Below, piece by piece: positions 23,646-33,038 of a stretch of 35,395 bases of DNA; within the stretch, counting starts at the first letter, position 1; every line of letters starts with the position of its first letter. A program made the position numbers and the translations under genes. Source of the DNA: Candidatus Acidiferrum typicum (GTDB lineage: Bacteria; Acidobacteriota; Terriglobia; Acidiferrales; UBA7541). The stretch spans positions 1-35,395 of the forward strand of contig DLMH01000162.1 in the NCBI GenBank assembly GCA_002478115.1, in the 5' to 3' direction. The notes under the pieces are model-generated. The model was given only the letters and a program-made list of their open reading frames with translations. It had not been told where the DNA came from and ran no database searches.

Positions 23646-26417
23646 ATGAAACGGTGGTTTCACCGGGTTCTCAACATTGACCCTGAAGATCTGGGGCGCG
23701 GCTCCCTTCTATGCGCCTGCCTGTTTTTGGTCATCAGTAGCTACAAAATCGGTGGAGTGGCAGGGGCAGCTTTATTTCTGTCGCGGTTCCAGGCGAGGCA
23801 GCTTGCCTACGCCGATATTGCCAGTTCGGTGCTGGTGGCGGCGGTAATAGCGGGTTACGTGCCTATTGCGCGGCGGGTTCTTTTCCGCGATCTGCTCGTA
23901 GCCAGCATGATATTTTTCGCTGCCACTTGGGCGTTGTTCTGGGGGCTGGCCCATTACTACTCCCGCCTGTTCTGGGTTTTTCCTGCGCTCTACGTATGGG
24001 TGAAAATTTTCGGAGTGCTCGGGGCAACGCAGATCTGGACGCTGGCAAATTACGTCCTGACAACGCGCGAGGCCAAGCGGGTTTTCGGGATGGTAGGCGG
24101 GGGCGCCATTGCGGGAGGGATTTTTGCCGGTTTCCTCTCCACAACCATGGCCAAGAGGTTCGGAACGGAAAGCCTGCTGCTGGCCATGGCGCTGTTCGTT
24201 TTAATCTGCGGCGGGCTGGTGATTTTGGTCTGGCGCAGCGGTCGGGCGCTGGTTGGTGACGCGCAGGGAACGGCCGGGAAATCTGCCGAAACAGTCCCGC
24301 GCAACCTGGTGGCAAGCATCCGGCTGCTGTTCTCCTCGCCCTATTTGCTAGCCATCGCAACGGTCATCTGCATTTCCTCGCTTGTAGTGACGTTGACGGG
24401 CTGGCAGTTCTTAGCCATTGGGAAGCAGTTCCTGGTCAAGAAAGACGCCATGGCAATTTTTTTTGGTGACTTTTATTTTTACGCGGGCATACTGGGGCTG
24501 TTGTTTCAGTTGCTGTTGACTGCAAGATTTTTGCGCCGATTCGGTATTGGCACCGCGCTGTTCCTTCTTCCCGTCACTGTATCCCTGGGCTCGGCCGGCC
24601 TGCTGGCCTTTGGCACGCTGGCTTCCGCAGTGGTGCTGAAGGGCGGCGACCAGGTGCTGCGTTATTCGGTCGACAAGTCTACGGCCGAGTTGCTCTACCT
24701 GCCGATCCCTGCCGGCGTGAAGTTACAAGTGAAATGGTTCATCGATACGGTGATCTGGCGCCTGGGCGATGGGCTGTCCGGGTTAGCCGTTCTCATCTTT
24801 GCTACCTCGCTGCACTGGCCGGCGCGTCAAATCAGCTGGATCGTGCTGCTGCTGGCCAGCGGCTGGCTCGTGGCAGTTTCTGTCGCGCGGCGACAATACG
24901 TCGCTACCCTGAGGGAAAGCATTAGCCAGCATCGCCTCGATGTGGAACAAGCCAGCGCGCCAGTGCTGGACCGGTCGACTACGGACCTTCTGGCCACCAA
25001 TCTTTCCGCATCCGATCCCAAGGACATTCTTTACGCGCTGTCCCTTTTTGAAGTGGAGCAGCGAAGAGCTGTGCATCCAGTGATCCGGGATCTCCTCCAG
25101 CACCCCTCCAGCGAGGTGCGGCAGAAGGCGCTTGCCATTCTCTCGGCATCCGAGGACACATCCATCTTGCCGAGGGTAGAAGGGATGCTCAAGGATCCGG
25201 AGATCGCAGTGCGCACAGAGGCGATGCTTTATTTGGTGCATCACGCGCATGTCGATCCGCTGCTGCTGCTTCAGGAATTGAGCGAATTTGAGGATTTTTC
25301 CGTTCGCTCGGCGGTGGCCGCGTATTTGGCCCATCCGGGGGAAGCGCAGAACATGGAGACCGCAAGAGAAATATTGGAGGATATGGCTGGGGAAGAAGGA
25401 GAAGCCGGGCAAAGAACGCGACGGGAAGCCGCGCGGCTTCTGGGGGAGCTCCCAGACTCTTTCGATCCCTTGCTTTCGCGCTTGCTGCGAGATCCCTCAA
25501 GCGAGGTGGTGCGCGAAGCGATTCGCTCCGTGGGTCTGCTGCGAAAAGAGGCCTTGGCTCCGGAATTGTTGAAGCAGTTTCGTGACCCGGCGCTTCATGA
25601 AAATGCGACACAGGCGCTCGTAGCATTTGGGGATTTGATTGTCGGACTTTTGAGTGACCGCCTGGGAGATCCGGGCGGGCCGCCGGAGGAACGCAGGGAA
25701 ATTCCCGTGGTTCTGGCGGGCATCGGAACACCCGCAGCCGCGCAAGCGTTGTTGGAGAACGTGATGGAAGGCGACACGACCCTGCGGTTCAAGGTCATCA
25801 GTGCGCTGAACAAGCTCCACCGCGACCACCCGGAGATTCCGCTCGACTTTCAGATGCTGGAGACGGTGTTGGCGGCGGAAATCCTGGGGCACTACCGCAC
25901 CTATCAAATCCTGGAGGCCTTCTCGGGTCCGGGAACCACCGAAGATGCGGTGGGAGGGGCGCTGGCGGAGTCACTTCAGCAGGAATTGGAGAGGATCTTC
26001 CGGCTGCTGGGCCTGTTGTATCCCCAGGTGGATTTGCACGCGGTTTACATTGGACTGCAATCCAAGGACAGAACCGTGTATGACAACGCGCTGGAGCTCC
26101 TGGAAACCGTTTTGAAGTCGGCGTTGCGCGTCACGCTTATGCCGCTGCTGGATGGGCGGGTGACGCCGAAAGAGCGCTCGCGGCTGGCGAACAAGTTGGT
26201 GCGCACGAAGTTAGAGAGCCGCGAGCAGGCGGTCAAAGAACTCGTTTCCAGTGACGACCCGTGGCTGAAATCGTGCGGCGCATATGCAATTGGATCCTTC
26301 CGGATGAAACGCATGGCGAGAGAACTGGAGCACTGTTTAAACCACGCAGACCCACTGCTGCGGGAAACCGCGCGCGCCGCAAAACTCCGGCTCGAAGCGG
26401 ATGAAGCGGATTCTTGA
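23646..26417 (+). CDS. Npt-like nucleotide-transporter-fold membrane protein with HEAT repeats
   Basis: 923 residues from the ATG at 23646, with GAGGG about 9 bases upstream. Roughly residues 18-420 form about 12 hydrophobic helices resembling the ATP/ADP carrier (TLC, Npt1/Npt2) family: VKIFGVLGATQIWTLANYVL, EAKRVFGMVGGGAIAGGI, DKSTAELLYLPIP. From about 440 to the end there are HEAT-type helical pairs (HPSSEVRQKALAIL, DPSSEVVREAIRSVGLL, DDPWLKSCGAYAIGSF). In obligate intracellular bacteria this fold exchanges ATP for ADP; in free-living bacteria the substrate is unproven, and the HEAT half is likely a cytoplasmic scaffold or regulator. It is in an apparent operon with the Shelphs phosphatase. 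Confidence 0.8.
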   Translation: MKRWFHRVLNIDPEDLGRGSLLCACLFLVISSYKIGGVAGAALFLSRFQARQLAYADIASSVLVAAVIAGYVPIARRVLFRDLLVASMIFFAATWALFWGLAHYYSRLFWVFPALYVWVKIFGVLGATQIWTLANYVLTTREAKRVFGMVGGGAIAGGIFAGFLSTTMAKRFGTESLLLAMALFVLICGGLVILVWRSGRALVGDAQGTAGKSAETVPRNLVASIRLLFSSPYLLAIATVICISSLVVTLTGWQFLAIGKQFLVKKDAMAIFFGDFYFYAGILGLLFQLLLTARFLRRFGIGTALFLLPVTVSLGSAGLLAFGTLASAVVLKGGDQVLRYSVDKSTAELLYLPIPAGVKLQVKWFIDTVIWRLGDGLSGLAVLIFATSLHWPARQISWIVLLLASGWLVAVSVARRQYVATLRESISQHRLDVEQASAPVLDRSTTDLLATNLSASDPKDILYALSLFEVEQRRAVHPVIRDLLQHPSSEVRQKALAILSASEDTSILPRVEGMLKDPEIAVRTEAMLYLVHHAHVDPLLLLQELSEFEDFSVRSAVAAYLAHPGEAQNMETAREILEDMAGEEGEAGQRTRREAARLLGELPDSFDPLLSRLLRDPSSEVVREAIRSVGLLRKEALAPELLKQFRDPALHENATQALVAFGDLIVGLLSDRLGDPGGPPEERREIPVVLAGIGTPAAAQALLENVMEGDTTLRFKVISALNKLHRDHPEIPLDFQMLETVLAAEILGHYRTYQILEAFSGPGTTEDAVGGALAESLQQELERIFRLLGLLYPQVDLHAVYIGLQSKDRTVYDNALELLETVLKSALRVTLMPLLDGRVTPKERSRLANKLVRTKLESREQAVKELVSSDDPWLKSCGAYAIGSFRMKRMARELEHCLNHADPLLRETARAAKLRLEADEADS

Positions 26418-26584
26418 ACGGGGTGCCACTGGAAACACCATCGCAGGCCAACCATCTACACCAACGGTGAGGCCGTGGAATGCCCCATCAGTTCGGGATA
26501 TTCTCCCGGCGAAATTATCGCGGCAGGCGCAAATCGATGCTCGTCACGCACAGGATGCCCCGGAAACAAGCAGCCCACGGACAA

Positions 26585-26601
26585 AGGTGATCAAATCACC
26601 T
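26585..26601. promoter_or_regulatory. Palindromic operator-like site upstream of kinase 2
   Basis: AGGTGAT-CAA-ATCACCT is a perfect 7-bp inverted repeat with a 3-base centre, 12 bases before the -35 box. The identical site stands before the third kinase gene at 29484-29500. Confidence 0.6.
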
Positions 26602-26613
26602 GTTTGACGTTCA

Positions 26614-26642
26614 TTGACTTGCAACAGGCGTAAGCCTATGAT
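26614..26642 (+). promoter_or_regulatory. Sigma-70-type promoter of kinase 2
   Basis: TTGACT (26614-26619), a 17-base spacer and TATGAT (26637-26642) make a near-consensus promoter. Transcription would start about 29 bases before the ATG. Confidence 0.7.
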
Positions 26643-26660
26643 TCGCCGTAGATGGTGAAT

Positions 26661-26677
26661 GGGAAGGAGAACTTCCC
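26661..26677 (+). promoter_or_regulatory. Ribosome-site hairpin of kinase 2
   Basis: GGGAAG-GAGAA-CTTCCC forms a 6-bp stem whose 5' arm and loop contain the Shine-Dalgarno AAGGAG and whose 3' arm touches the ATG. The third kinase has GGGAGG in the same place, which keeps the stem through a G-U pair. Confidence 0.5.
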
Positions 26678-29335
26678 ATGCCGGACCAGGCGCAATCGCT
26701 AGACTCCCTCATCGGGCTCGAGTTTTCCCACTACTACATCGTCAAGAAGCTCGGCGGTGGCGGAATGGGAGTCGTTTATAAGGCCGAAGATACCCGCCTG
26801 CACCGCAACGTCGCGCTGAAATTCCTACCCGACAATCTAGCGAAAGACCCGCAGGCACTGGCGCGTTTTCAGAGAGAGGCGCAGGCGGCTTCGGCCTTGA
26901 ACCATCCCAACATCTGCACCATTTATGACATTGGCGAAGCGGAGGGCAAGGCGTTCATCGCCATGGAGTATTTGGATGGCGCAACGCTGAAGCATCGAAT
27001 TTCGGGCCGCCCGATAGATATGGAGACGCTCCTGAATCTGGGCATCGAGGTCGCTGACGCACTGGATGCCGCGCACTCTAAAGGAATCATTCACCGAGAC
27101 ATTAAGCCCGCCAACATATTCGTGACCGACCGAGGGCACGCCAAAATTCTCGACTTTGGCTTGGCGAAGGTCGCCTCGCCCACGCCCTCGAAGCAGACCT
27201 CCGGTGATGGTGTGGAGACGCTGTCCATCGATGAGCAGCATCTTACGAGTCCCGGCACTGCAATCGGGACGGTGGCGTACATGTCGCCAGAGCAGGTGAC
27301 GGGCAAGGAGTTAGATGCACGCACGGACCTGTTTTCGTTTGGGGTCGTGCTTTATGAGATGGCCACGGGAACGCTGCCATTCCGCGGCCAGACCTCGGGG
27401 ATTATCTTCGATGGGATTCTCAATCGAACGCCACCCCTGCCGCTTAAGCTGAACCCTGACATCCCCGCCGGGTTAGAGCAAATCATCAACAAGGCGCTGG
27501 AGAAGGACCGCAATCTCCGTTACCAGCATGCAGCCGATATCCGCACAGACTTGCAGCGGTTGAAGCGGGACACTACGTCTGGAAAGACGGCTGCCGTAGA
27601 TGCAGTCGCGCCGGTTGCAAGCGGCAAATTGCGTTGGATTGCAGTGCTTGCCGCTGTAATTGCTGTTTTGGCGATCGCTGCAACATTTGTTTGGCTACGC
27701 ATGCCCCAGACTCCTCCAAGGATGCTCGCTACTACCCAACTCACCAAAGATGGCGTGCCGAAGGATAGAGTGCTCACCGATGGGTCACGGCTATATATCG
27801 GAGAAAGCAAAGGGCCGAGTCAGTTTCTAGCGCAAGCCGCCGTTACGGGAGGCGAGACTTCGCCGATTCCCACCCCTTTTCCTGCTGTAGTTGTCCTGGA
27901 TATCTCTCCCGATCATTCTCAGCTCCTGGTGGCAAATTCGGTTAGCAACGAGCCAGCGGAATTTTGGGCACTTCCGCTTCCCAGCGGACCACCCCGTCGG
28001 ATTGCCGACGTGACGGGATACGGTGGTAAGTGGTCCCCGGATGGCCGGCAATTAGTCTTTATAAAAGGCGTGAATGTTTACTTGGCAAGGGCGGACGGCA
28101 CCGATGCGCGCAAGTTGTCCACCGGGGCAAATGGGGCCGGCGGCCCTGAGTTTTCTCCCGATAGCACTCGCATTCGGTTCAATGTTTTTAACGACAAAGA
28201 AAATTCATATTCGATTTGGGAGATCCGAACGGATGGCACTAATCTTCATCCCTTGCTGCTGGGCTGGCGGAAAGTGCCTGCTGAATGCTGTGGCGTATGG
28301 TCACCCGATGGCCGCTATTTTCTCTTCTTAGCATATGACAATCCTCTGCTGGTAGGAGCGAACATATGGGCCTTACGGGAATCGAATAGTGCGTTTCGCA
28401 AGTATCCCTCCAGGCTGTTTCAGCTCACGGCTGGGCCGATGCTGTTCGGTGCGATGACATGGAGCCCAGACGGCAAGAAGCTGTTCGCGCAGGGTTTACA
28501 AAATCGCGGCGAACTCGTCCGCTACGATGCACAGCGCCGCGAGTTTGTGCCGTTTCTATCGGGAATTTGGGCGACTGATCTGCGTTTCTCGCGTGACGGC
28601 AAGTGGCTTGCCTACGTGTCCTACCCCGAGGGAACGCTGTGGCGCAGCCGGGTCGACGGCAGCGACCGTCTACAGCTCACAAATCCACCGGTATTCGCTG
28701 CCCTGCCACGCTGGTCGCCTGACGGTACGCAGATTGCGTTCATGGATATACAACGGGGACGACCTTGGAAGATTTTGCTCATCTCAGCACAGGGGGGAGC
28801 AGCGCAGGAAATGCTCACCGAAAATCTCCCCGAGAGCGATCCAGGATGGTCCCCGGACGGTAAGCAAATGGTCTTTGGTCGTTGGTCCGAGGAGATTAGT
28901 ACGATCCAGCTACTGGATCTGAATTCCAAGCAAGTGTCGATCATTCCAGGCTCACAGGGCCTGTACTCTCCTCGTTGGTCACCGGATGGCCGGTACCTCG
29001 CTGCGCTCACCACCGTCCAGACAAAGATTGTGATTTTCGATTTTAAAAGACAGACATGGTCAGACTGGGTCAGCGGACATCGGTTCGCCTACCCTACATG
29101 GTCGCGAGATGGCAAATATCTCTATTTCGAGACTTGGGAGACGGATACGCCGGGATATTACCGAGTCCAGATTGGACAGACCCGTCCCGAACTCGTAGTG
29201 GACTTGAAGGATTTGCATCAATTTCGCACTGGAAGCCTTGGCGTTTGGAGTGGTATCACTCCGGAAGGATCGCCGCTGTTCGTTCGCGACACGAGCACGG
29301 ACGAAATCTATGCGCTGGACCTGGAACTGCCCTAA
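26678..29335 (+). CDS. Membrane-anchored Ser/Thr protein kinase with TolB/PD40 beta-propeller
   Basis: 885 residues from the ATG at 26678. Pkn-type kinase domain at about 18-295 with glycine loop GGGGMG, K48, HRDIKPAN (139-146), DFG (159-161) and YMSPEQ. There is one membrane helix at about 319-340, then a propeller of WD40-like/PD40 blades, recognised by the repeated W-SPDG motif (KWSPDGRQLVF, WSPDGRYFLF, WSPDGKKLF, GWSPDGKQMVF, RWSPDGRYLAAL, a WSRDGKYLYFE variant). All catalytic residues are present. The kinase is cytoplasmic and the propeller external, probably sensing a ligand. Its first 100 codons and promoter are nearly identical to those of the next kinase. Confidence 0.92.
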   Translation: MPDQAQSLDSLIGLEFSHYYIVKKLGGGGMGVVYKAEDTRLHRNVALKFLPDNLAKDPQALARFQREAQAASALNHPNICTIYDIGEAEGKAFIAMEYLDGATLKHRISGRPIDMETLLNLGIEVADALDAAHSKGIIHRDIKPANIFVTDRGHAKILDFGLAKVASPTPSKQTSGDGVETLSIDEQHLTSPGTAIGTVAYMSPEQVTGKELDARTDLFSFGVVLYEMATGTLPFRGQTSGIIFDGILNRTPPLPLKLNPDIPAGLEQIINKALEKDRNLRYQHAADIRTDLQRLKRDTTSGKTAAVDAVAPVASGKLRWIAVLAAVIAVLAIAATFVWLRMPQTPPRMLATTQLTKDGVPKDRVLTDGSRLYIGESKGPSQFLAQAAVTGGETSPIPTPFPAVVVLDISPDHSQLLVANSVSNEPAEFWALPLPSGPPRRIADVTGYGGKWSPDGRQLVFIKGVNVYLARADGTDARKLSTGANGAGGPEFSPDSTRIRFNVFNDKENSYSIWEIRTDGTNLHPLLLGWRKVPAECCGVWSPDGRYFLFLAYDNPLLVGANIWALRESNSAFRKYPSRLFQLTAGPMLFGAMTWSPDGKKLFAQGLQNRGELVRYDAQRREFVPFLSGIWATDLRFSRDGKWLAYVSYPEGTLWRSRVDGSDRLQLTNPPVFAALPRWSPDGTQIAFMDIQRGRPWKILLISAQGGAAQEMLTENLPESDPGWSPDGKQMVFGRWSEEISTIQLLDLNSKQVSIIPGSQGLYSPRWSPDGRYLAALTTVQTKIVIFDFKRQTWSDWVSGHRFAYPTWSRDGKYLYFETWETDTPGYYRVQIGQTRPELVVDLKDLHQFRTGSLGVWSGITPEGSPLFVRDTSTDEIYALDLELP

Positions 29336-29483
29336 TCCCCAATATCCCCATCTCTGGAAAACCACGGCCGAGTACGCGAAGCTGAAGTAGCTCTCTGATT
29401 CGCCGAAGCAGGTTTGAAACATTTGTTATACGTGTATTGTTTCTGACTGCGCCGGGATCTGGAAACAATCAGCCCACGGACAG

Positions 29484-29500
29484 AGGTGATCAAATCACCT
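29484..29500. promoter_or_regulatory. Palindromic operator-like site upstream of kinase 3
   Basis: AGGTGAT-CAA-ATCACCT, identical to 26585-26601 and at the same distance from the promoter. Confidence 0.6.
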
Positions 29501-29512
29501 GTTAGACGTTCA

Positions 29513-29541
29513 TTGACTTGCAACAGGCGTAAGCCTATGCT
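29513..29541 (+). promoter_or_regulatory. Sigma-70-type promoter of kinase 3
   Basis: TTGACT (29513-29518), 17-base spacer, TATGCT (29536-29541). The -10 differs from the upstream copy (TATGAT) by one base and should be weaker. Confidence 0.65.
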
Positions 29542-29559
29542 TCGCCGTAGATGGTGAAT

Positions 29560-29576
29560 GGGAGGGAGAACTTCCC
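29560..29576 (+). promoter_or_regulatory. Ribosome-site hairpin of kinase 3
   Basis: GGGAGG-GAGAA-CTTCCC: the same 6-bp stem over the Shine-Dalgarno as at 26661, with one A-U pair changed to G-U. Confidence 0.5.
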
Positions 29577-31985
29577 ATGCCGGACCAAGTCGAATCTCTA
29601 GATTCCCTCATCGGCCTCGAGTTTTCCCACTACCACGTCGTCAAGAAGCTCGGCGGTGGCGGAATGGGCGTCGTTTATAAGGCCGAAGATACCCGCCTGC
29701 ACCGCAACGTCGCGCTGAAATTCCTACCCGACAATCTAGCGAAAGACCCGCAGGCACTGGCGCGTTTTCAGAGAGAGGCGCAGGCGGCTTCGGCCTTGAA
29801 CCATCCCAACATCTGCACCGTTTATGACATTGGCGAAGCGGAGGGGAAGGCGTTCATCGCCATGGAGTATTTGGATGGTGTGACGCTGAAACACCTGATC
29901 AACGGACAACCGATGGAGTTGGAGCGATTGCTGGATCTGGCGATTGAGATGTCAGACGCGTTGGATGCCGCGCACAGCGAGGGGATCATCCATCGGGACG
30001 TCAAGCCAGCGAATATTTTTGCGACCAAGAAGGGGCACGCGAAGATTCTGGATTTTGGTTTGGCCAAGGTGAGTCCGGCGAGGACGGCGAGGGACGGGGA
30101 AGGCGCGACGGCCACGCTGACAGCGATGGGAGTGGACACAGAGCAGTTGACGAGTCCCGGGAGTGCGCTGGGAACGGTGTCGTACATGTCGCCGGAGCAG
30201 GTGCTGGGGAAGCCGCTGGACGTGCGGACCGATCTCTTCAGCTTTGGTACGGTCCTCTACGAAATGGCCACGGGCTTTTTACCTTTTACGGGAGAGAGCA
30301 CGGGAGCGGTGTTCGAGGCGATCCTGCACCGAGAAGCGCCAGAGGCGGTGCGGCTGAACAGGGGCGTGCCCGCGGAGTTACAGCGAATTATCGATAAGGC
30401 GATGGAGAAGGACCGCGACTTGCGCTACCAGCACGCTTCAGAGATGCGCGCGGATCTGAAGCGGCTGAAGCGGGACAGCAGCTCGGGGAAAGTGAAAACA
30501 GCGAGCCCGACCTCCGTCGAAGAACAAATCCCTTCCGCTGGAATTTCCAGCGGCCGCCAGAAACTTGCCTCCTCGCCGGAGGTGGCGCCTGCCACCGGCG
30601 CCACTCAGACAAGCCGCCGCTTCGCGTATGCCGCCGGCATCGGACTCGCTTTGCTGCTCGCCATCGCTGGTCTCCTCTGGTATCGGAAGGATTCCTCTGT
30701 GCCGGCCGCACGGCCTTCCATCGCGGTTCTGCCGCTCAAAAACCTCAGCACCGAGCCGGACAGTTCCTACTTCAGCGACGGCATGGCTGATGAAATCTCC
30801 ACGAAACTCTCTAAGATCAAGGGTGCTGATGTTGCTTCTAGGGACGGCGTCGCAGCCCTCAAGGGCGCGGATAAAACAGCATCCGATATCGGCCGTCAAT
30901 TGGGTGTGCGCTATCTTCTCGAGGGCAGCGTGCGCAAAGCTGGAAATCAAATCCGCATCAATGTCCAGCTAATCGATTCCACCACCGGCTTTCAAACCTG
31001 GGCCGACGATTTCACGGGCGACCTGCAAAATGTATTTACTCTCCAGGAACAAGTCGCTCTCAAAATTGCGGAGGCTCTCAATCTCCATCTAAGTCCGCAA
31101 GAGCAGCAAGCGGTTCAGCACCGCTACACCCAGAATCCGCAAGCCTACGAAGAATTCCTGATGGGCCGCCCGCTGGCTGCCGGTGAAAATTCGCCCCAGA
31201 CCCTCGATGCCGCAGCAAAGCACTTTGAGGCGGCCCTCAGACTCGATCCCAACTACGCTCCGGCTCTTGCCGGTCTCTCCGAAGTCGAAGGTGGCTACTA
31301 TCGAGACTTTGACTCTTCTCCTGTTCGTCTCCAACGCGCCGAGCAGTACGCCAAGCAGGCACTCGCCATTGACCCAGAACTTCCAGAGGCACATGTCGCA
31401 CTCGGTCGCTTCCTGGGTTACAGCTACCAGTACGCCGACGCCGCGCGTGAGTTTCGCCTGGCAACCCTGGCGGAACCCGACAACGCTCTGGCCTGGGACA
31501 TGTTGTCTTGGGCGCTGGCCTACCAAACTCCCCCTCAGGCAGTGGAGGCAGAAAAAGCTTCCCGCGAAGCCGTTCGACTCAACCCATCCTTCAGCAATGC
31601 GCAGTACCACCTCGGCCGGGCCCTCTATCTTCAGAATCGCTTTCCCGAAGCGATGGCCGCCTTCGATCGCTGTGAGGAGTTGGAAGGAAATCGAAGTTCC
31701 GACGATGCGAACGTCGGCCGTGCGCAAGCGCTCGCTGCTCAACAACGTTATAGCGAGGCCGTTGCCACGATGCTGAAGCGAGGCGCACGAAAGACCGCGA
31801 TTCTCGTCTACTGGTTGAGTTCTTTCTACGCGGGCAGTGGCGATAAGGAAAAAGCACTTGCTGCTCTGCAAAAATCAATTGATCTTGGTTTTCGCGATTC
31901 TCCCGCGATTGACGCGAATTCTAGTTTCTCGTCCCTCCGCGACGATCCGCGCTTCCAGCAACTACTCCGCCGCTTCTCTAAATAA
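29577..31985 (+). CDS. Membrane-anchored Ser/Thr protein kinase with CsgG/TolB-like and TPR regions
   Basis: 802 residues from the ATG at 29577. Kinase domain at about 18-297 with GGGGMG, K48, HRDVKPAN (139-146), DFG (159-161) and YMSPEQ. There is one membrane helix at about 348-368, then a domain starting [20 protein letters not shown] and including a [20 protein letters not shown] segment (about 380-505), like that in many adenylate-cyclase/TPR fusions, then TPR-type helical repeats to the C-terminus. The architecture parallels the kinase at 3655 without its zinc ribbon, while its N-lobe and promoter match the kinase at 26678. Catalytic residues are complete. Signal and substrates are unknown. 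Confidence 0.92.
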   Translation: MPDQVESLDSLIGLEFSHYHVVKKLGGGGMGVVYKAEDTRLHRNVALKFLPDNLAKDPQALARFQREAQAASALNHPNICTVYDIGEAEGKAFIAMEYLDGVTLKHLINGQPMELERLLDLAIEMSDALDAAHSEGIIHRDVKPANIFATKKGHAKILDFGLAKVSPARTARDGEGATATLTAMGVDTEQLTSPGSALGTVSYMSPEQVLGKPLDVRTDLFSFGTVLYEMATGFLPFTGESTGAVFEAILHREAPEAVRLNRGVPAELQRIIDKAMEKDRDLRYQHASEMRADLKRLKRDSSSGKVKTASPTSVEEQIPSAGISSGRQKLASSPEVAPATGATQTSRRFAYAAGIGLALLLAIAGLLWYRKDSSVPAARPSIAVLPLKNLSTEPDSSYFSDGMADEISTKLSKIKGADVASRDGVAALKGADKTASDIGRQLGVRYLLEGSVRKAGNQIRINVQLIDSTTGFQTWADDFTGDLQNVFTLQEQVALKIAEALNLHLSPQEQQAVQHRYTQNPQAYEEFLMGRPLAAGENSPQTLDAAAKHFEAALRLDPNYAPALAGLSEVEGGYYRDFDSSPVRLQRAEQYAKQALAIDPELPEAHVALGRFLGYSYQYADAAREFRLATLAEPDNALAWDMLSWALAYQTPPQAVEAEKASREAVRLNPSFSNAQYHLGRALYLQNRFPEAMAAFDRCEELEGNRSSDDANVGRAQALAAQQRYSEAVATMLKRGARKTAILVYWLSSFYAGSGDKEKALAALQKSIDLGFRDSPAIDANSSFSSLRDDPRFQQLLRRFSK

Positions 31986-32245
31986 CTTCCGTGGACTTCG
32001 ATTTGTCCGGTGGCCATTTGACTATTTGTTGGGAAATCTATGGGGCTGTATCGGCAGTGCTCCGGCAGCAGACTAGATCGCATAATCGGAAACTACGTTT
32101 GGCAGGCGGGCCGAGACGTTCCGGCCCCTACCCGGCGCTTGCCATCCGCTTCCCGAGGGAATACGTTGCGACTATCGGCCCTTTCCCTAACGGATCAATC
32201 GACAGTCACATCCGTGTCCCGACGCGGTTGTGGCGGGAGGGTGTC

Positions 32246-32605
32246 ATGGCCCTTAACATCACCAAAAGCGGGGTGGATGGGGTTACCGTCATCCATCTCA
32301 GCGGTGCCATCTTATTTGGCGAGGAGTCAAAATCACTTTTCATTCATGTGAAAGACTTGTTGAACAAAACTCCCCAAATCGTGCTCGACCTGAGTGATGT
32401 CACTCGCATCGATAGCGGTGGCCTGGGTACTCTTGTGGCTCTTTACGCGTCGGCCCGAAAAATCGGCGGTGACATCAGATTTGCCAACCTGGGCAATCAC
32501 GCAAAAGAGGTGCTGCAGATTACAAGGCTCGTGACAGTCTTTGAGATATTCGGCAAGACAGAAGAGGCGATCGCATCTTTCACACTAACCACGGCAAAAG
32601 GATAG
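32246..32605 (+). CDS. STAS-domain protein, second copy type
   Basis: 119 residues. The ATG at 32246 has GGGAGGG 5 bases upstream; the frame extends further upstream but without a ribosome site or STAS-like sequence. A single STAS domain: GVTVIHLSGAILFGEESKSL, RIDSGGLGTLVALYASARK (phosphorylatable Ser in DSGG) and LQITRLVTVFEIF. It shares the pattern LQITxLxTVFEI with the STAS protein at 18699, so the two are related paralogues. It follows the third kinase by 260 bases and could be a substrate of a nearby Ser/Thr kinase, although that is only suggested by position. Confidence 0.87.
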   Translation: MALNITKSGVDGVTVIHLSGAILFGEESKSLFIHVKDLLNKTPQIVLDLSDVTRIDSGGLGTLVALYASARKIGGDIRFANLGNHAKEVLQITRLVTVFEIFGKTEEAIASFTLTTAKG

Positions 32606-32668
32606 CCAATCGCAAGGTTTCTCCTTCGAACTAGAATCAACTCCGTTTTTCTAGTTCGGGAGGATCAA

Positions 32669-33038
32669 ATGATCGATCAACTTTATGACCTCATCGGTGG
32701 AAAGCAAACAGTCTGGGCTGCCACCGAGACTTTCTATCGAAGAGTCTTAGCGGATGAATCCCTCCGCTCCTTTTTTTGAAAGTACCAATATGGCGCGACT
32801 ACGCGCGCGACAGAGCATGTTTATCTCGATGCTGCTCGGGGGTCGAATCGTCTATACAGGCGAGGATATCGCTGCTGCCCATGCGCGTGTGTGGGAGCAA
32901 GGATTAAACGACGGGAATTTCGATAGCTTTCTGAAACACTTTTGCGAAGCATTGAATGAAGTGGGCGTCCAGGCTGACAAGGTGGAAAAAGTTATGAAAC
33001 TTCTTGAAAGCAGACGCGGCGCTGTCCTGAATCCCTGA
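32669..33038 (+). pseudogene. Truncated haemoglobin (group 1-like), split by one extra T
   Basis: From the ATG at 32669 (GGGAGG just upstream) the frame reads MIDQLYDLIGGKQTVW and on to ESLRSFF, then stops at a TGA directly after seven T (32771-32777). With one T fewer it continues ESTNMARLRARQSMF... to 33038, giving a normal 122-residue 2-on-2 globin: the IGG N-terminal motif, the FF-ES/TNM helix turn, GG before the F helix, the proximal His in AAHARVW, and a FDSFLKHFCEALNEVGV C-terminal helix. Group-1 globins bind O2 or NO and often detoxify NO. The break could be a sequencing error, a real inactivation, or slippage at the T run; the intact downstream frame argues it is recent. Confidence 0.85.

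Larger units (their letters stand above)
26562..26979 (+). repeat. Duplicated kinase promoter and N-terminal segment, copy 1
   Basis: About 96% identical to 29461-29878 (roughly 17 differences in 418 bases), spanning 116 bases of leader and the first 100 codons of the kinase gene. Beyond it the two kinase genes diverge sharply. This suggests recent gene conversion or a duplication followed by replacement of the 3' part. Confidence 0.9.
29336..29576. other. Intergenic region between the paired kinases
   Basis: About 125 bases of unassigned sequence follow the stop of kinase 2, then from 29461 the copied leader of kinase 3 begins. No clear terminator separates the two genes, so read-through is possible. 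Confidence 0.5.
29461..29878 (+). repeat. Duplicated kinase promoter and N-terminal segment, copy 2
   Basis: Partner of 26562-26979. Non-coding and coding parts are equally conserved, including more than 150 identical consecutive bases in the kinase N-lobe. Confidence 0.9.

Noticed and set aside
32246..32605. Longer start for the second STAS protein, from about 31991
   Set aside because: The upstream extension has no ribosome site and no STAS-like sequence, while the ATG at 32246 has GGGAGGG in place and matches the paralogue's length.
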